Translations under genes and position numbers: made by a program | In this document: positions 25,371-39,900 of the stretch, in pieces | Layout of the letters: each line of letters begins with the position of its first letter | Position numbering within the stretch: position 1 is the first letter of the stretch | DNA from: Apostichopus japonicus | Taxonomy: Eukaryota; Echinodermata; Holothuroidea; Aspidochirotida; Stichopodidae | Assembly: GCF_037975245.1 (NCBI RefSeq) | Contig: NC_092577.1 | Location: forward strand, 28,824,398-28,888,397 | Direction of reading: 5' to 3' | DNA: 64,000 nt | Notes under the pieces: generated by a model | What the model was told of the DNA's origin: nothing | Databases searched by the model: none | What the model saw: the letters and a program-made list of their open reading frames with translations, nothing else

Positions 25371-27408
25371 CCTGAGAGGAGGGGGGTGAAGTAGCACGAT
25401 ACTACTGTTAAGTATATCTCAAAGCTATGTAGGCTACACTATTTACAAGATACCTGTTGACATTTGAGAATGAGAGTCAAACTTAAGTATTTATATATGT
25501 CCCGCTCCAGTCCATTTCTTTATCTCAAATTTTCATTTACAAAATCAAAACCTTTAGAAAGAATTATACAATGTGTTATATGGTGTGCCCCGCTCTTGAA
25601 ATGTAATCAACTACGAGGAGGGGCCAACATTTTATATTTGCAGTTGTCCAAGTTTATAGACAATTTCAAGAGTTGAAATGGGGATGAGTGTGAAAGGAAG
25701 AATAATTCCTCAAAGGTAACTTTCTGTCTTCTAACCGCTGGAGTTCAATCGGTCCATTGGTAAGACGGACTTTCGCAGAGTTTCTCATGCGAAACTGCCT
25801 GTCTTCCCGTCGGTGTATATATATAAATATATCAAAGATGTGGTGCAGTGGTTTTAGGTATTCCTATGACTACTTTTTTTAAGAGGCATTCTGTTGGTAG
25901 ACGTAATACTTATCCCAAGGAGAACAGCATTCCACAATTTTAGTTGGGAACCATATCTCTGTGCCTTTTTCCTAAGTCGATAACATTCTTGATCGCCGGA
26001 TGTCACTAAGAAATCAGCACTAAGAAATGCCTAATATAGTTCCTAACAGTAAGTTATTGTTCAGATGCAGCCATCTCGAAAGCAACGGTATGTTAAGCCA
26101 GTTAAGGCTAGGAATTAGGCAAATCCCCTTTATTTCATTCCGCTCAAGAAAGCTAAGAATCTGGGGATAGTTAAAATATTCTAGCTAGATAGTCAGTCAC
26201 ACGTTAACATCTCAGGTGACCACTTCGTTAGGAGGGGGCGGAAAGAATTCAGGCAAAGACGCCCGAAATAGTTAGTTACACACGGCACAGGAAAATGGTA
26301 TTTTATAGCCAGATTTTATTAAGTTATTGGCAGAGTGTGTTCTAAATTATAACCTGTGGAACTTTCAGTATTAATAGCCTGGAAGGGGCAGCTTTTTTTT
26401 TCTTTGGTGACACAGGAGTTGATCACAGTAGCCGGTTCATGATGCCTTCACGGTAGGTGTTCGTAAAATGCTTTAAATTCGTATTGCAATCTTCTTGAAT
26501 TGTGATTGTTTTGAATAATAATATTAATAATAAATTACATTTCATATAGCGCTTAATACAGCGTTTCAAAGCGCTTTACAAGCGCTTTGAAAGCAAGACA
26601 CCAAGATCACGTGTATTTTCGGACAGAGTTATGACATTTGTACCAACAGTGAGGTAAGGTAGGTTAATCGAATCTCTTAACTGGGAGGTGACGTGGATGA
26701 ATTTGGTCTTTGAATCGTTAAGGAGTAAACTGTTGCAAGTGGACTATTGCTTGATGTCAGCGATACAATTGTAGAAACTAGTTTGACATGTATCATAAGC
26801 TTTCAATATTCTATGTATTAAGAATTGCATTAAAATGCAACCTATCCTACATATCGCTGACCAGAATTTAATTAACGTACCTTAAAATGGTACCTTTTGT
26901 AGAGAAGTAATCCAAGTGGCGTCTCCCACACATATGTACGTGGAAAACATAGTTTCTTTGGCCCGTCTGTTCCTCTGTATATGAACTTTACTAGGGTCGA
27001 AAATCCATCACAACTTCCGACTGGCATCAAGCACCGGCCTTTGATGTGCAAAATTTGTTGTTTCTTTGCTCAATTTATCTAACTTACTGCATACTAAGTC
27101 TAATTTAGGCCTATAGGCTAACTTAGGCCTAGGCTACAACGTGACGTTTTTTTCTTTTGCGAGGAGCGTTCTTTCTTCCTCGTCGTTATCAACATTAGAC
27201 ATATTCTCATCTTCCCTAAGAATAAAATGCGGAAAAAACGCAAGAAGCAGATCTCAATGAACTGATCGTTTTAAGCTTAGCATGAAAGACAATGACGTAA
27301 ATGACTACAAACTCTTAAAAACCGGGAAAACTCCCGAAGGTAATATTAAGTAACGATTATACGTCGAATAAAACAAACAAAATATGGACTGATTGCATTC
27401 TAGATTGC
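25371..27408. other. Intergenic between LINE and hemopexin gene A
   Basis: No gene recognised. It contains a perfect 13-bp hairpin at 26564-26592 within an AATAATAAT-rich patch. The distal 3' end of gene A should lie at the right edge. Confidence 0.45.
26564..26592. repeat. Perfect 13-bp inverted repeat
   Basis: TTTCAAAGCGCTT, a 3-base TAC spacer, then AAGCGCTTTGAAA. It is preceded by ATATAGCGCTTAATACAGCG, so GCGCTT occurs repeatedly. Probably part of a common dispersed repeat rather than an RNA gene. Confidence 0.85.
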
Positions 27409-27414
27409 TTTATT
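27409..27414 (-). terminator. Candidate poly(A) signal of hemopexin gene A
   Basis: AATAAA on the minus strand (TTTATT on plus), about 257 bp after the gene A stop. Confidence 0.5.
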
Positions 27415-27670
27415 CAGTTTTATCGCATGCATTTCCGATTTAAAATAAAACTGTCACGTTTGTCACTCTACGAGGGTTACCTCTGCATAGCTACTATGAC
27501 AGCCTTATACAATCAGAAGATAAGACTAAGTTAAAGGAAATGTCTCCAGAGTAGTGAATTAACCAGGTGCAATTAATCTTACGTGCATTATTTACCAAGA
27601 AGAGAGTAATTGGATATCTTAGATATCACGTAACATGTAGATTCAATATGATTTCCACAGTAGAATCCAT

Positions 27671-27960
27671 TTAGAGACATGTGTTTGAGAAGCATTTGTT
27701 CTTCATCGGAATCGTTGGTCCGTTGGTTGGACATCCCAACCAATGCTTTGTAGTCCACAATGGATAGCCAGAGTCAACTCTATCATTAGCATCGTTATAA
27801 CGCCAGTACAGTTCATCCTTGAAGAGGTACGTGCGACCATTGCTCCATTGAAAGGCAGCATCTACAGTACCTTGATTGTAACCCGGCCAATATGTATTAG
27901 TATCTAAGTTACCTTGTTCTGTCCTGTCGAGGTCAACAAGGTAACGCCAATACTTTGTTC
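27671..27960 (-). CDS. Gene A exon 7 (propeller 2, blades 3-4, stop)
   Basis: 290 coding bp from acceptor TTCATACCAG to TAA at 27671. It ends WLGCPTN followed by a short tail with two Cys. Gene B exon 7 also has 290 coding bp, which supports the stop. Confidence 0.91.
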
Positions 27961-30900
27961 CTGGTATGAAATAGAGAAGATATAGAAGAAGAAAAAAAAG
28001 CAGAGAGTTACTGTAAGTGATAGTTTATCGGTATTCATCATATTGAAATTAGTGTGTAGTAAAGTATTGTGTTATCAAAACGCCTAATATATATCCACAA
28101 TGAAACAGCGCAAACTTGAGACCGAATCGTTGTGAATTGTTAGGTATCTTTTATAACAACGACGCATTACAAAGTCCAAGGATCGCGGCGTATCATCTGA
28201 GACATTTTCGAAATATAATTATAACATAAAAAATATCTGAACAGGTAGTTGTTCCCTAACTTCTCCCTGATCTGATTAACAATGGACATTTTTAACTAAC
28301 CCGGAAAAAAGCTGCAGTGCTCATGGCCTAGACGGTGGAATTTTTGTCGGCGTACACCGTCTATCGTTACAACATAATAGTATAGAAAGTCCATTTTCGA
28401 TAGAATCTTAAAAGCATGTCTTTGGGCAGAATTGTAGACTTGATATGTCAAAGTCCCAGAAGTTTTAGTGGTAGAAGTGCTCACGTTATTCAACATTTGT
28501 TAAATCTCTGTAAGGCTCCTTTAAGGCTTATATTGATGCTGACATCCACTCCAAACTTAGCATGAAGGTCTTAATGTTTATGTTACTCCATTGTTTAATA
28601 ACTTCTAATAACTAAATCAAAATATGTTCCTGTAAGTTATATGAACAACAAGGCACCCTTAGATGGCATTCGAAACTATATTATATGCTGACAAATTTGA
28701 AATGTATTTTCAACATGTCATTCGAGGAACTGACCATATAGTCTGTGATTTAGACCTGATGGTCCTGTGACATGAAACTCGTCTGTACGAAGGGACATTT
28801 GTCAAATAATTATTAGTGGCATAAATGTGCCAACTGAGTTGATAACAGTGTCTTTTAAAAGGTCCATAACATAAAAAATTAACTTTGTCCCTAAAGTGCT
28901 CTGCTCAATTATTTTAAGTATAGGGTCTGAGGAAAGCAAAAGGATTAGGGATGGTAAGATAACTGATCAATGATTGAAATACTGGAAATTGACGCTAAGA
29001 AAACAACTTTTCCTGAACTGTTTATGGTATCCTTTGAGCCATTACAGTGAAAAGGCTAAAGCCGTTGAGAATGTCCGTGGATGCAGAAATGGAGATAAAT
29101 ACGGTACTGTCTCGTTAAAAGCTGCTTCCGCCCGAAGGGTGCTTCGGCGAATAGGGTCTTGAAACTAACCGGAAAGATTAGACTACGATTTTATGAAATA
29201 TCTAACTTTGAGAGTTGGACGGAAGACGTGGCGTGACGAATCTTAACTGGTATTGGAAGTCTGCAGAGGTGTTAGGTAGACGGACGTAAAAGAACTGCTG
29301 TACCGGCTGGTGTTGGTGGTAATTGATCGTGACAGGAAATCTCTAGCTTTATTTGGACGGACGTCAAAGGAGCTGATGTGTTTGGGCGGATTGGTGCTTG
29401 TGTTCAATGACTAGAAGACGAGATTTTCACGATGACTTACCTTGCTTCTAATTGCATATATTCGGAAAGTCCAAGTAAAGGTTCTCCTATTGTACTTGCC
29501 ATAAATCGTTCTCAACTGTCTTATTTGTTAATGCTTTGGGAATTATTGTTACAAGCAACCACTGCCGATAACAATACCTATACGACTGGCTTCATCTAAA
29601 TCCAAGATAAACGCCTGCGGTAAACTTTAGAAATAGAGTGGAGGGGGGAACACGCATGATGCGACAAACCTTTGAAGAAATAGCCCTTGCCGTTCCTTCC
29701 CCATACAAGAGCGGCATCGATGTCGTTCGGTAGTCCAGACCAGCCCCTTGAAATCTGCATCGGGTACCCGCTGTCCAGAGAGGTCCCACTTGTACGCCAG
29801 TATTGGTCTCCCTACAAAAATAGAAATGAGAGTTGTAAAGCTTAATTGTAAAGGTATTAATATGATTTGTAAGTATGTATGTTGAATTTATACTAATTTA
29901 AGTCAAACGGGTTACTGGAATGAGATAGTCATTGTATTTTCTTCACATGCCATTCGTTGGATTTACAATTCAAAGGAAGTACATTCTTTTTTCGTTCAGT
30001 CATTACTATCTCGAGGTTCATACACTAGTAAACTGGCTAGGGCTTAGGTTATTTTAGATAATTTGCAACTATCGGGCAGTTCGGGATCGAGAGAGAGTTT
30101 TCGAGGGACCAGTTGGAATATAGTATCCCACTTGGTGTAAAATTCGGACACCATTTTGTAGTGGTATGTTTAAATTACTGCACTGAATGACACGGTTGCA
30201 TTTTCTTTACTTTAAATGAACCATTCTATGATATTCAAATTGAAGGGTTTTGAAATACTACTTTGGTATATCTTGTTTTTCACAATTTTGAGTTCATGAT
30301 GCCTTGATGTTAGTTAACGTCCATGTATAAAACCACGCAATCAGCCAACTGGAACAATTTTCACACACTAAAATGCTTTAGTTTCCTAGAATGGTTTGAG
30401 TTTTAAAAGGCACTTCACTGGAGGCACTGATACTCCAACTTATTCCCAGACAATAAGGAGTGTTCAGTTAGATGTCTCAGTGAGGTCAGATGCTATGAGG
30501 ATGGAAGTAATTGACTGTTGAAATCTGAGCCATTGTAATCATTATTTGAATTTTTAGCACAGTTAGTAGTGTCAATTGTTGGTAGAATTCCACAAAAGTG
30601 TTATTAATGTAGAACAAAGGACACACACACAAGTACACTAGTACGATATACAGTGACTAGTACGAGTACAGTGCAATATTCCTGTGTATTGTTTACGTTG
30701 AGGGCTTTCACGATATAAGTGAACCCGCCATGCACATATTAAATATCCCACCGAGATGACGGTGTGCCATTTCCATACACGTGCGAACATTTAATCCGAA
30801 AAATATGTCAGATATCTTTAATTGTGGTTTATATCAGACATCTGAAATTAAATTTGAGATAATAATTTGGAATTTGAGATATCTGAAAGTGAGCATTTCA

Positions 30901-33900
30901 GATATCTGAACTCCAATTGCAGATATCTAAATGTAATTAAGATGTCTGCAATTAGTTTTGAGATGTCTTAACAATCGAGATAACTGAACTTATAAATTTC
31001 AGATAACAAAAAAGCATGTGACATATCTAAATTTCCGGCGTAAATATTAAAACCACTTCAATACGCCCAATCACACGAATGTCAACTGTCCATTGGAGAC
31101 GTTTGTCGTCCCAACCGTTTATTCATTAACAAAGTGCACATAACAGTAACCAGATGTATACATCAAGATATGAACTTCACAGACTTTTATCTGCCAAAAT
31201 GAAAGAGTTTACGATATTAATGCTACTTTTGATCCATAACATGAATTGCAGACATTCAGAACAGAGGGTGGAAACAATCTCGAGGTATTTTTTTGTTTGT
31301 TTCGTATTTAAAATATTTTTTAAGCAAAACTTTCAGTAAAGTATATATCAGGCTAGTAAAAAAGGAAGTGTCCAGCAAAATGTAGTGGTCAAATGAGAAG
31401 ATATGGAATGAATGATGGGAAGGAAAAAAAACAAGTATTGCATATTTTTGTTGATTTTCCTATGCTGATTACTAATGGTTCTTATTGTGTTGATATTAAT
31501 TAATGCTGCAGGTATCAGTTTCACAATGGGGTTGGATATAATACTTTAATAATGCAATTGATATCATAAACTGGTACTGTGATTCATTTAGCTGTAGTTT
31601 TTAACTTAATTATGTAGGATATAATTTCAATTGTTGTGCATTCTCTGACTAGAGATATTCATACCAAAAGCTCAAGAACACTACTTAGTACTATGGTTGA
31701 TATTATCAACATTTATCGACTGTGTTTGTGTTTATCTGACTATAAGTATAGACGTTAAAAAAACAAGAACGAGCAAATCAAATGTAACAGATGTCGCTAT
31801 CTTCTCTATCATTTCTTGAAAACCTACCTTGAAGAAGTAAGTCTTCCCATTAGGCCAATAAACTGCGGCGTCCAATTTTGTTGGAAGCCCGGGAAAGACA
31901 TCACAAATGGGTTTTGGATATCCATCGACAATATCTGTACCAATATTGTTCAGCTGAACAACTAAGTTGTCTTTAAATGCGTACGTATTGCCGTTGGAGG
32001 TTCTTGCTATGGCATCAAAATTTCCAGAAACACAACCTGTAATGAAAAGGGTGTGCGTAGAGTAAAAGTGGCTTGCGCTCAATGGAATGGCGTTTCCAGT
32101 CCTGGTCAAGTTATTGCCTCTACACTCCATGTGTTTAAAGGCGAGGTAACTTGTAAATAAAGTTGTGTGCCAGTCTGTGGACCCATAGTTGTAGCGCACA
32201 GTATAGTACTCCGGGAGCGACTGTTTGAAGTTAACAAGTTACAAATTACTAGGGGTGATTGTTGTGAAGTCGTGTCAGAAGGCTTTGTACTTGTGACCAT
32301 ACTGTAAACCTTCAACTTTAACTTTGTAATTGATACATTAATGATAGAAACATTAACCAGGGCTATGTTCGAGGTGTTTCATGGTTTTCCCATTTGAAAT
32401 TTCCCTTCCAAAGTGTAAACATTCCAACATGAGCTAGGTCTGTAAATAAGATAGCGACCCGACTTGAAATATAAGTTGTAAGCTTTTTGACTTCTCTCAA
32501 ATGTATGTATGGCTACTTGAGTCATCAAAATAACTGCCTTTTAGGACGACTATTATTATATCGTGCATCAATGGGACAATTCGGAGGACGACTTGCCTTA
32601 AGAAGAGGTCTCGGGTTGATGTTTAAGTCAATACGTGAAGCAAAATGCAAACTCTTTTGTTCTGAAAGCTGCACACCTTTTCATCAACTTTTGGGCATGT
32701 ATACCATTGTTGGAGTATTGGAGATTTCATCCGTCATACTGTATTGCTGTTTTACAGGTTCGCAGACCGCGTTCTAAGGATTTTAGATAAAATCCTGGAT
32801 AGCGGTCTTCCACATGAGTATCACATTGCATATCTATTAAAAATACTGGGCAAGGTGATGCCGCAATTAAATCTTCCGCGATGTAGCAATGCAGTGAAGA
32901 AATATACTGCAGTACTGTGCGGAGATATTACTCGACTAAACCAAATTGGAAGGCAAGATTCCAATGGAATTGTGACGCTTGTCCCAGTAGAGGTTGCATT
33001 GGATTGAAAGTTAGTGGCATTGACTTGACACCCTAAAATGAACTAATGACTTACTGAAATAATATTGACTCCTGACACTGGAGCCATCAAATATAACATA
33101 TGGCCCTATTGGTAAAATTAGTGTTACGGTCACTTCAAAATGACGAGCCTTCGGTGTTTATACAGCAATTTAAACAGAAATCATGGCTTTGGTATGAAAC
33201 AGCTAAGCCTGACAATGAACATGATATGGAGTTTGATATCATGTTCATGGTACGATATGGACCAAGCCATTAAGGTAATCGTCCAAAAAAAGGTAAAGAG
33301 AACACGTATAGTTGTTGTGACAAGAATGTTATTTTCTGAAGTACTTAACTCTATGTTACCTTAGCAAGACCAAAGCTGGTTTGTCATGCGGAATCAAAGT
33401 AGTTTTTACTTGATTTACCTGATGCACCCGATGAAGCTGTGCATGAGTCCGGTACACATACGTCATCCAGTGGCATTGTTGGTCCATTGGTTGGACATCC
33501 CAACCAATGCTTTGTAGTCCACAATGGATAGCCAGAGTCAACTCTATCATTAGCATCGTCATAACGCCAGTACAGTTCATCCTTGAAGAGGTACGTGCGA
33601 CCATTGCTCCATTGAAAGGCAGCATCTACAGTACCTTGATTGTAACCCGGCCAATATGTATTAGTATCTAAGTTACCTTGTTCTGTCCTGTCGAGGTCAA
33701 CAAGGTAACGCCAATACTTTGTTCCTAGCATGAAATAGAGAAGATAGAGAAAAAAGGAAGCAGAAAGTTACTGTGAGCGATAGGCTATCGATATTTATCA
33801 TGTTTAAAGTAGTGTGGTATTTCCGCAAACAGTCAACTGCGAGTAGCCATACCATCGAGAAGTGCACTGAATCAACCCTTAAATGAGTTGTTTTGGTCTT

Positions 33901-36900
33901 CCAGAAACAGGTAATGAAAACATTTACATAAACGAAACATCCATGCTACATTAAGACCCGGCGGATATGATGTATGAAATTTCGTTTGAAATTTCGATGC
34001 ACTGAAGGAGTTGGCTCACCTTTGAAGAAATATCCCTTGCCATTTCTTCCCCAAACAAAGGCCGCGTCAATGTCGTCTGGTAGTCCTGGCCACCCATAAG
34101 CAATTTTTATGGGGTAACCGTTATCTATTGTGGTTCCAGATGTACGCCAGTATTGATTTCCCTGTCAGAGATAAGAAAACTGGTATTTGAAAGTTGAAAC
34201 TGAGAGATTTTGAAACCTGTTGTTGAGAATGTTGATGTTTGTGCCCTTTATTTGTAAATATGAACAGACCACTAACGATGATTTGAAGTGATAATTGACT
34301 TGTATATATAGTAAATAACGATAAATGTTTGAGTGAAACCAGTTGCAGACGTTTCACCCGCCCTTGTGTGTGTTCAGTTTTAAAAACGAATTCACATCAG
34401 CTATTGCGAAATTGCACCGTCCCTTACACAAGAGTATAAAATCAACGAACATTCCGATAACATGCATAAGATTTGTGACATTCTTAAACTGAATTACTAC
34501 TTAAAACATAAAACGCAAATGCCATTACCTCATGTAGTAGACGGTGTCTCCTCTATACTAAGCGGTGTAGATATTAAACGAAAGACTCTCTCGCCCTTTT
34601 ATTAAACTACAGTATATCTTACAGGTTACAACTTACCTTAAAGAAGTAAGTTTTTCCATTAGGCCAGTAAACTGCAGCGTCGAGATTTGTTGGAAGACCG
34701 GGAAAGACCTCACATATGGGTTTAGGATACCCAGAGGCAACATCCGTACCTGCGTCGTTCAACTGAATCACTAAGTCATTCTTGAATGCGTACGTCTTTC
34801 CATCAGAGGTGCTTGTTATTGCATCGAATTGTCCAGAAATACAATCATCTGTAAAATAATGTTGTACATTTTGTCTCAGTAATTTCCTAAGTGTGTGTAT
34901 GTATGTACGCCCTTTTATCTGTTGCACCATGAACCCTACATGATAGCTGCTATTCATTGACTGGATGTGAACTCTGCATTTTGTTATCTATTAAGTTACA
35001 TACAATTCGATGCCAGGGAAGACCACGTCATGTTTGGATTGCCCTCAACAACTCACTAAATTTTTTCTAACTTAATATTATCGGTATTTTGATTTGCGAC
35101 TAAAACTTTCGTACAAGTTAAAACTCAACGTAACATAACCTAGATGAACTTTTGCAGCTATTTATAAGTTTTTTTTCTAAACTGATAAATGTATTTTTGG
35201 TTTCCAAATTTTCACTTGACAAAGTTAATCAGCAGAAAAATGGATACCTGTTTATTTTTCCAAGAAGGTTATATTTTTCCAAGAAGGTTATAGTTTTCAT
35301 GTTCCATACCACTATTAGAGTCAGTGTACACCCACCCGAAAGGTTACCGTAACCGTCAAGGAAAGTAAATTTACTGAAGTGACTTTTTTGTCATGTTTTC
35401 CGTCATCATAAGTTCTTAAATGTTTGCTGTTGGATTAAGATGATGAAATTAAATACTGATGGCGTAAAGTTCAGGAGGATTGAAATTCGTGGATGAACGA
35501 GGAAGATTCAGTCGCCCAAAACTAACCGATCATCGTGGGTAAATTTGTATTAGCCATGATAGTCCTAGCCATCAACGATCATATGGTGGGTAGGATATGC
35601 TAGTTGATATCTTGGAAGGTGGAGAATTGTATTTGAGGATAATGGAGCAATTAAAATGGTGCGACACATGTACTCACTGTGGAGACAATAGTGAAATATG
35701 ACTGTTTAAGGACAATGGAGGAATTAATTGTGGTATGTATGATGCACTCACCGTGGAGACACTATTGATAATTTGATTATCCTAGTTAAATGGAGCAATT
35801 AATTGTGGTAAGACACTATTGATAATTTTTAATGTTTGAAGGACAATGGTATGACACATGCACTTAATGATGAATTTGGAATATAAGTGAAATTATCATG
35901 ATTGTGTTCTATATCTCGACTAATTAACATTAGTCAGTGGTAAATACTGTGACGATCGAGCACGTAGCCTTCTTCTCAAATACATCTTATCAGGCCTTGA
36001 GACAGAAATATCAAATTTGTTGGCAGGTGGACTAACATATTAAGGAGGGGCACAGTGGCTGTGTCCTCTAACATGTGAAGGTTATGTACACATTGCGGTG
36101 GCACAAATGGGGTGGGGTATAGTAGATTGCTGATCCTAACCTACTGTGGGTGTTAATGTAAGATTTAGTTTAGTTTGGTTTAGTAGAAAAAAAGGATCAG
36201 GAGGGACACTCAAGTCCTCACCTAGGACCCTATAGGAGAGAGGGGAAAAACTGAAGACACAAACACTCAGAACCGATTACAATGCTTAAAGTGCTTGTCC
36301 AAAGCATTCTTAAACCCATTCACACTACTTGCAAGTACAACTTTCTCAGGCAAACCGTTTCACTTATTGACAACTCTATTAAAAAAAGTTATGCCGAATA
36401 TTAATCCTACTTTGTGACATTTGAAGTTTAAGACTATGACCTCTGGATAAATTGTCAAAACCATACATAATCTTGAAAACCTGAATCAAGTCACCACGTA
36501 ACCTCCTAAGCTCCAGTGTGGTTAGATTCAACAGTTGTAACCGCCTATAATAAGGAACACCCTTTAAGGAACTAATCATCCTAGTAGCCCTCCTCTGGGC
36601 CTGTTCCAGTACTTCCTTATCCTTAGCAAAATATAGGTTCCAAGCCTGCACAGCATACTCCAGATGAGGCCTAACCAACTGCTTATAAAGCCTAACAACT
36701 ATATCCTCTTTCAGTAAACTGAAGTTCCTCTTGATCATTCCTAAAACCAGGCTATTACCTCTTTTAGCAGCTTCAAGACAATGTTTAGAAGGTTGCAGAG
36801 ATGATTCAATGTAGATACCTAGGTCTCTTTCAACAAAGACCTCCTGCAACTCCTCACCATTAAGATTGTATGTATACTATTGGTTACTACTACCACTATG

Positions 36901-39900
36901 CATCACCTTGCATTTATCAATATTAAAAAGCAGTTGCCATCCCTCAGACCAGAAAAATATCTCCGCCAATGTTATTTATATAGGCAACAAACAACAAGGG
37001 ACCCAAAACAGACCCTTGTGGAACCCCACTAGTAACGCCCTGCCAAAAAGAAGCACAGCCTTAATTAACACCCTATGTTTCCTATTACCAAGCTAATTCT
37101 CGATCCAAGACAGTAAATTCCCATTGATACCCATACTCTTCAGCCTAAGTAAAAGACGCTGGCGGGGAACTTTATCAAAAGCCTGCTGAAAATCCAGGAA
37201 CACAACATCTACAGACTTCTGCCTATTTAGTGCGCTGGTTACATCTTCTGTAAACTCAAGAATATTAGTGAGACAAGACCTTTTTTGACAAAAGCCATGT
37301 TGAGACTCTCTGATCAAAGACTGACTACTGAAGTGTCTGACCATAGACTTTTTAACAATAGACTCCATGACTTTACAAACAACACTAGTGAGACTAACGG
37401 ACCTATAATTACAGGGCTTAGACTTATCACCCTTCTTGAAAATTGGGGTAATATTAGCACATCTCCAGTCCTTAGGAACGTAACCTTCATTCATAAATTT
37501 ACTAAAACCAATGAGAGTGGAACGTAGAAATGGTGTGCAAAAGTTTTCAACAAATACGGATGGATTGCATCAGGTCTAGAATCTTTAGAAACGTTTAAAC
37601 AAAGCAGCTCCTTTAAGACAACCTCATCCGGAAATAAGACAGTATCCAGTTTAGAACCATCACTTCCCCCATGAAAATCTGGAATACTACTCATGTTTTC
37701 CCTTCTGTTAAAACCGACACAAAATAGTTGTTCAAAAGATCTGCAAGATCCTGCTATAGTAACTAAATTATCTGCCTGTGGTGCCCTAAGATCAACAATT
37801 GCATCTTTAATTTTCTGCTTTGACCTGACATAAGAAAAGAAGGCCTTTGGGTTATCCTTAATATTTAAGGCAATGTTATTTTCGAAATTCAATTTTGCAT
37901 CAGAGACTAAGCGTTATACCTTCAGCTGATGATTCAGAATTATTTCTCCTAAACAACTTCCACATTCTACGTTTTTGCCTAATTGCACGACGACGATTCT
38001 GCCATGGAACATGATTTTCCATAATGACCTTATAATGTCTTATCAGCTAAACAAATCCAAGACTGAGACGCACTCACATCTCTAAACAAATTAATCAAAT
38101 CTGCACCCTTTAGTAATGTTTCAATTGCCTCTGTGTCTGATCTCGTAAAATCATGGACTTTTTCCTTGCTAACATAATTTACGACCTTACAAACGACATC
38201 AAAAGCTAGTATATCATGATCGCTAGTTCCTAGTTTTCCTAGACCCGTCAAATCAACAACATTGCTTTTATCAGAACTAAAGACAAGATCAAGGATGTTA
38301 TGTTAAGTAACATACTGATGTAAAGAGCAATCTTGCACAACATCTAGAAAGTTATTATATACCCTTCGTACCACGGGAACCATCTATACAATTAACGTCT
38401 GCAGGAAAATTAAAGTCGCCCATTATAACAACATCACTTTTCGCAGCGGTGACATCCCTATGTTCCGACGTCTCTATGTCCCGACGTCTCTATGTTCCGA
38501 CAAAAAGAAAAAATATCGGAGCAATATTTTTTTCCAAAAATGTGTTTGTACCAAGAAAAGTAGCTTTGTGACCCAATATTTTTTTTCAAACATCAAGATA
38601 TCGTTATCTTTGCTGCTGTTAGGAGAACGGTAAAAAAAAGGCCAATAGTTATAACATCACTGGACCTCCTGGAGTTGTTCGTGGACAACTCGCACAAGAC
38701 AGAATTGACAAAATAATTTTAACAATTATATTTTTTTCCAAACAATGGAATACAATATCTAACTAATGCGTTTGTTCTTGCGATTGCTATTAATGCTACA
38801 ATGCTGAACAGATATGTCAGTGACATTTGTTTTGGGCCTTGCTACGTTCTACGCCGCTAAACATGATTCTGAATAATGTGTTTAATCATTTGTTACAATA
38901 AGAATTCTAGTCAATTTTCGAACCTTTTGTGCCCCAAAAACAAAAATAATAATAATAATAATAATAATATTAATGTGTACCAGTATTTCCGCAATATATC
39001 ATATATGCATGTAAGTTATACTGCGAGAATATCTACGTAGAATCTGTGTATAGACTTTACGTATATACAGAATACACGAGTGATGACTAGTTGCAAATTG
39101 ATCATTCCAATAGCAGAACATTTCTGGTATCATTGAGACGGTTTGAATTTTAAATAGCAACCGTTGAAAGGATACGAGCAATGTCTCCAAATTCAAATGA
39201 TATCATTTCTTAACTATGATCAAGAACAGTTCCGGGACGTTTTGTGTCTTGTACTATCAAAATCAAATGTATTCAAAAAAATCACCGGCTGGAAAAGTAA
39301 GCTACTGAGATTTCAAAAGCTTAACTCGCATTTCAATACTTGCAATGCATGATAAACTACGAACCATAACACAGAAAATAACATATTACGACCGTCCTTT
39401 TCCCCCCTTGTTCATTTAATGCTGAATGTTGGGGCAGTAATTCTTTTCACCCCATGGAAGTTATTGGCTGGAACAATGGCCACTATTTTCAGGGCAAACC
39501 AATGAGGGTACCAATTGAACATTTAATTCAGGGGTCCTCTAGACGAGGACGCGGCTCAGAATCGAACTCCACTAGAGCTCTGTGGGATGCTATATACCTT
39601 TACCAGAGTGTGCCATACTCGATAGATGCAAAGTGGAACTATAACAGCTACGATACTTGCACTATTCGAGCGATAAAATCCATGAAAGCCAAGTATAACC
39701 TCAGTATATGCAGCAAGAAACTATCTAAACTGTCAAGCATTGGACATTGTCGGAAAGAAATAGATTGAAGCAGACGTGTTTCAAAAACGCCAGTACTTTA
39801 ACCTTACAAAATCTGTAGTTCGATTTAAAATTGAAAGATTAGCTCCAAGCTACGCATATGGCTTCCCATAATATAACATAAAAATAAGACTTACCAGATG

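Larger units (their letters stand above)
34849..39894 (-). other. Gene A intron 1, with LINE insert
   Basis: 5.0-kb intron. It contains the 36160-38450 LINE in the same orientation as the gene, a 16-bp triplicate near 38458-38502 and an AATAAT run near 38947. No other exon was recognised. Confidence 0.8.

Noticed and set aside
32106-33007. ORFs of 69-96 codons in intron 4 of gene A
   Set aside because: No family resemblance and no splice signals that would keep frame with the gene; ordinary chance ORFs.
39454-39768. 104-codon plus-strand ORF upstream of gene A exon 2
   Set aside because: No recognisable domain, lies antisense in intron 1 of gene A, no coherent splice sites.
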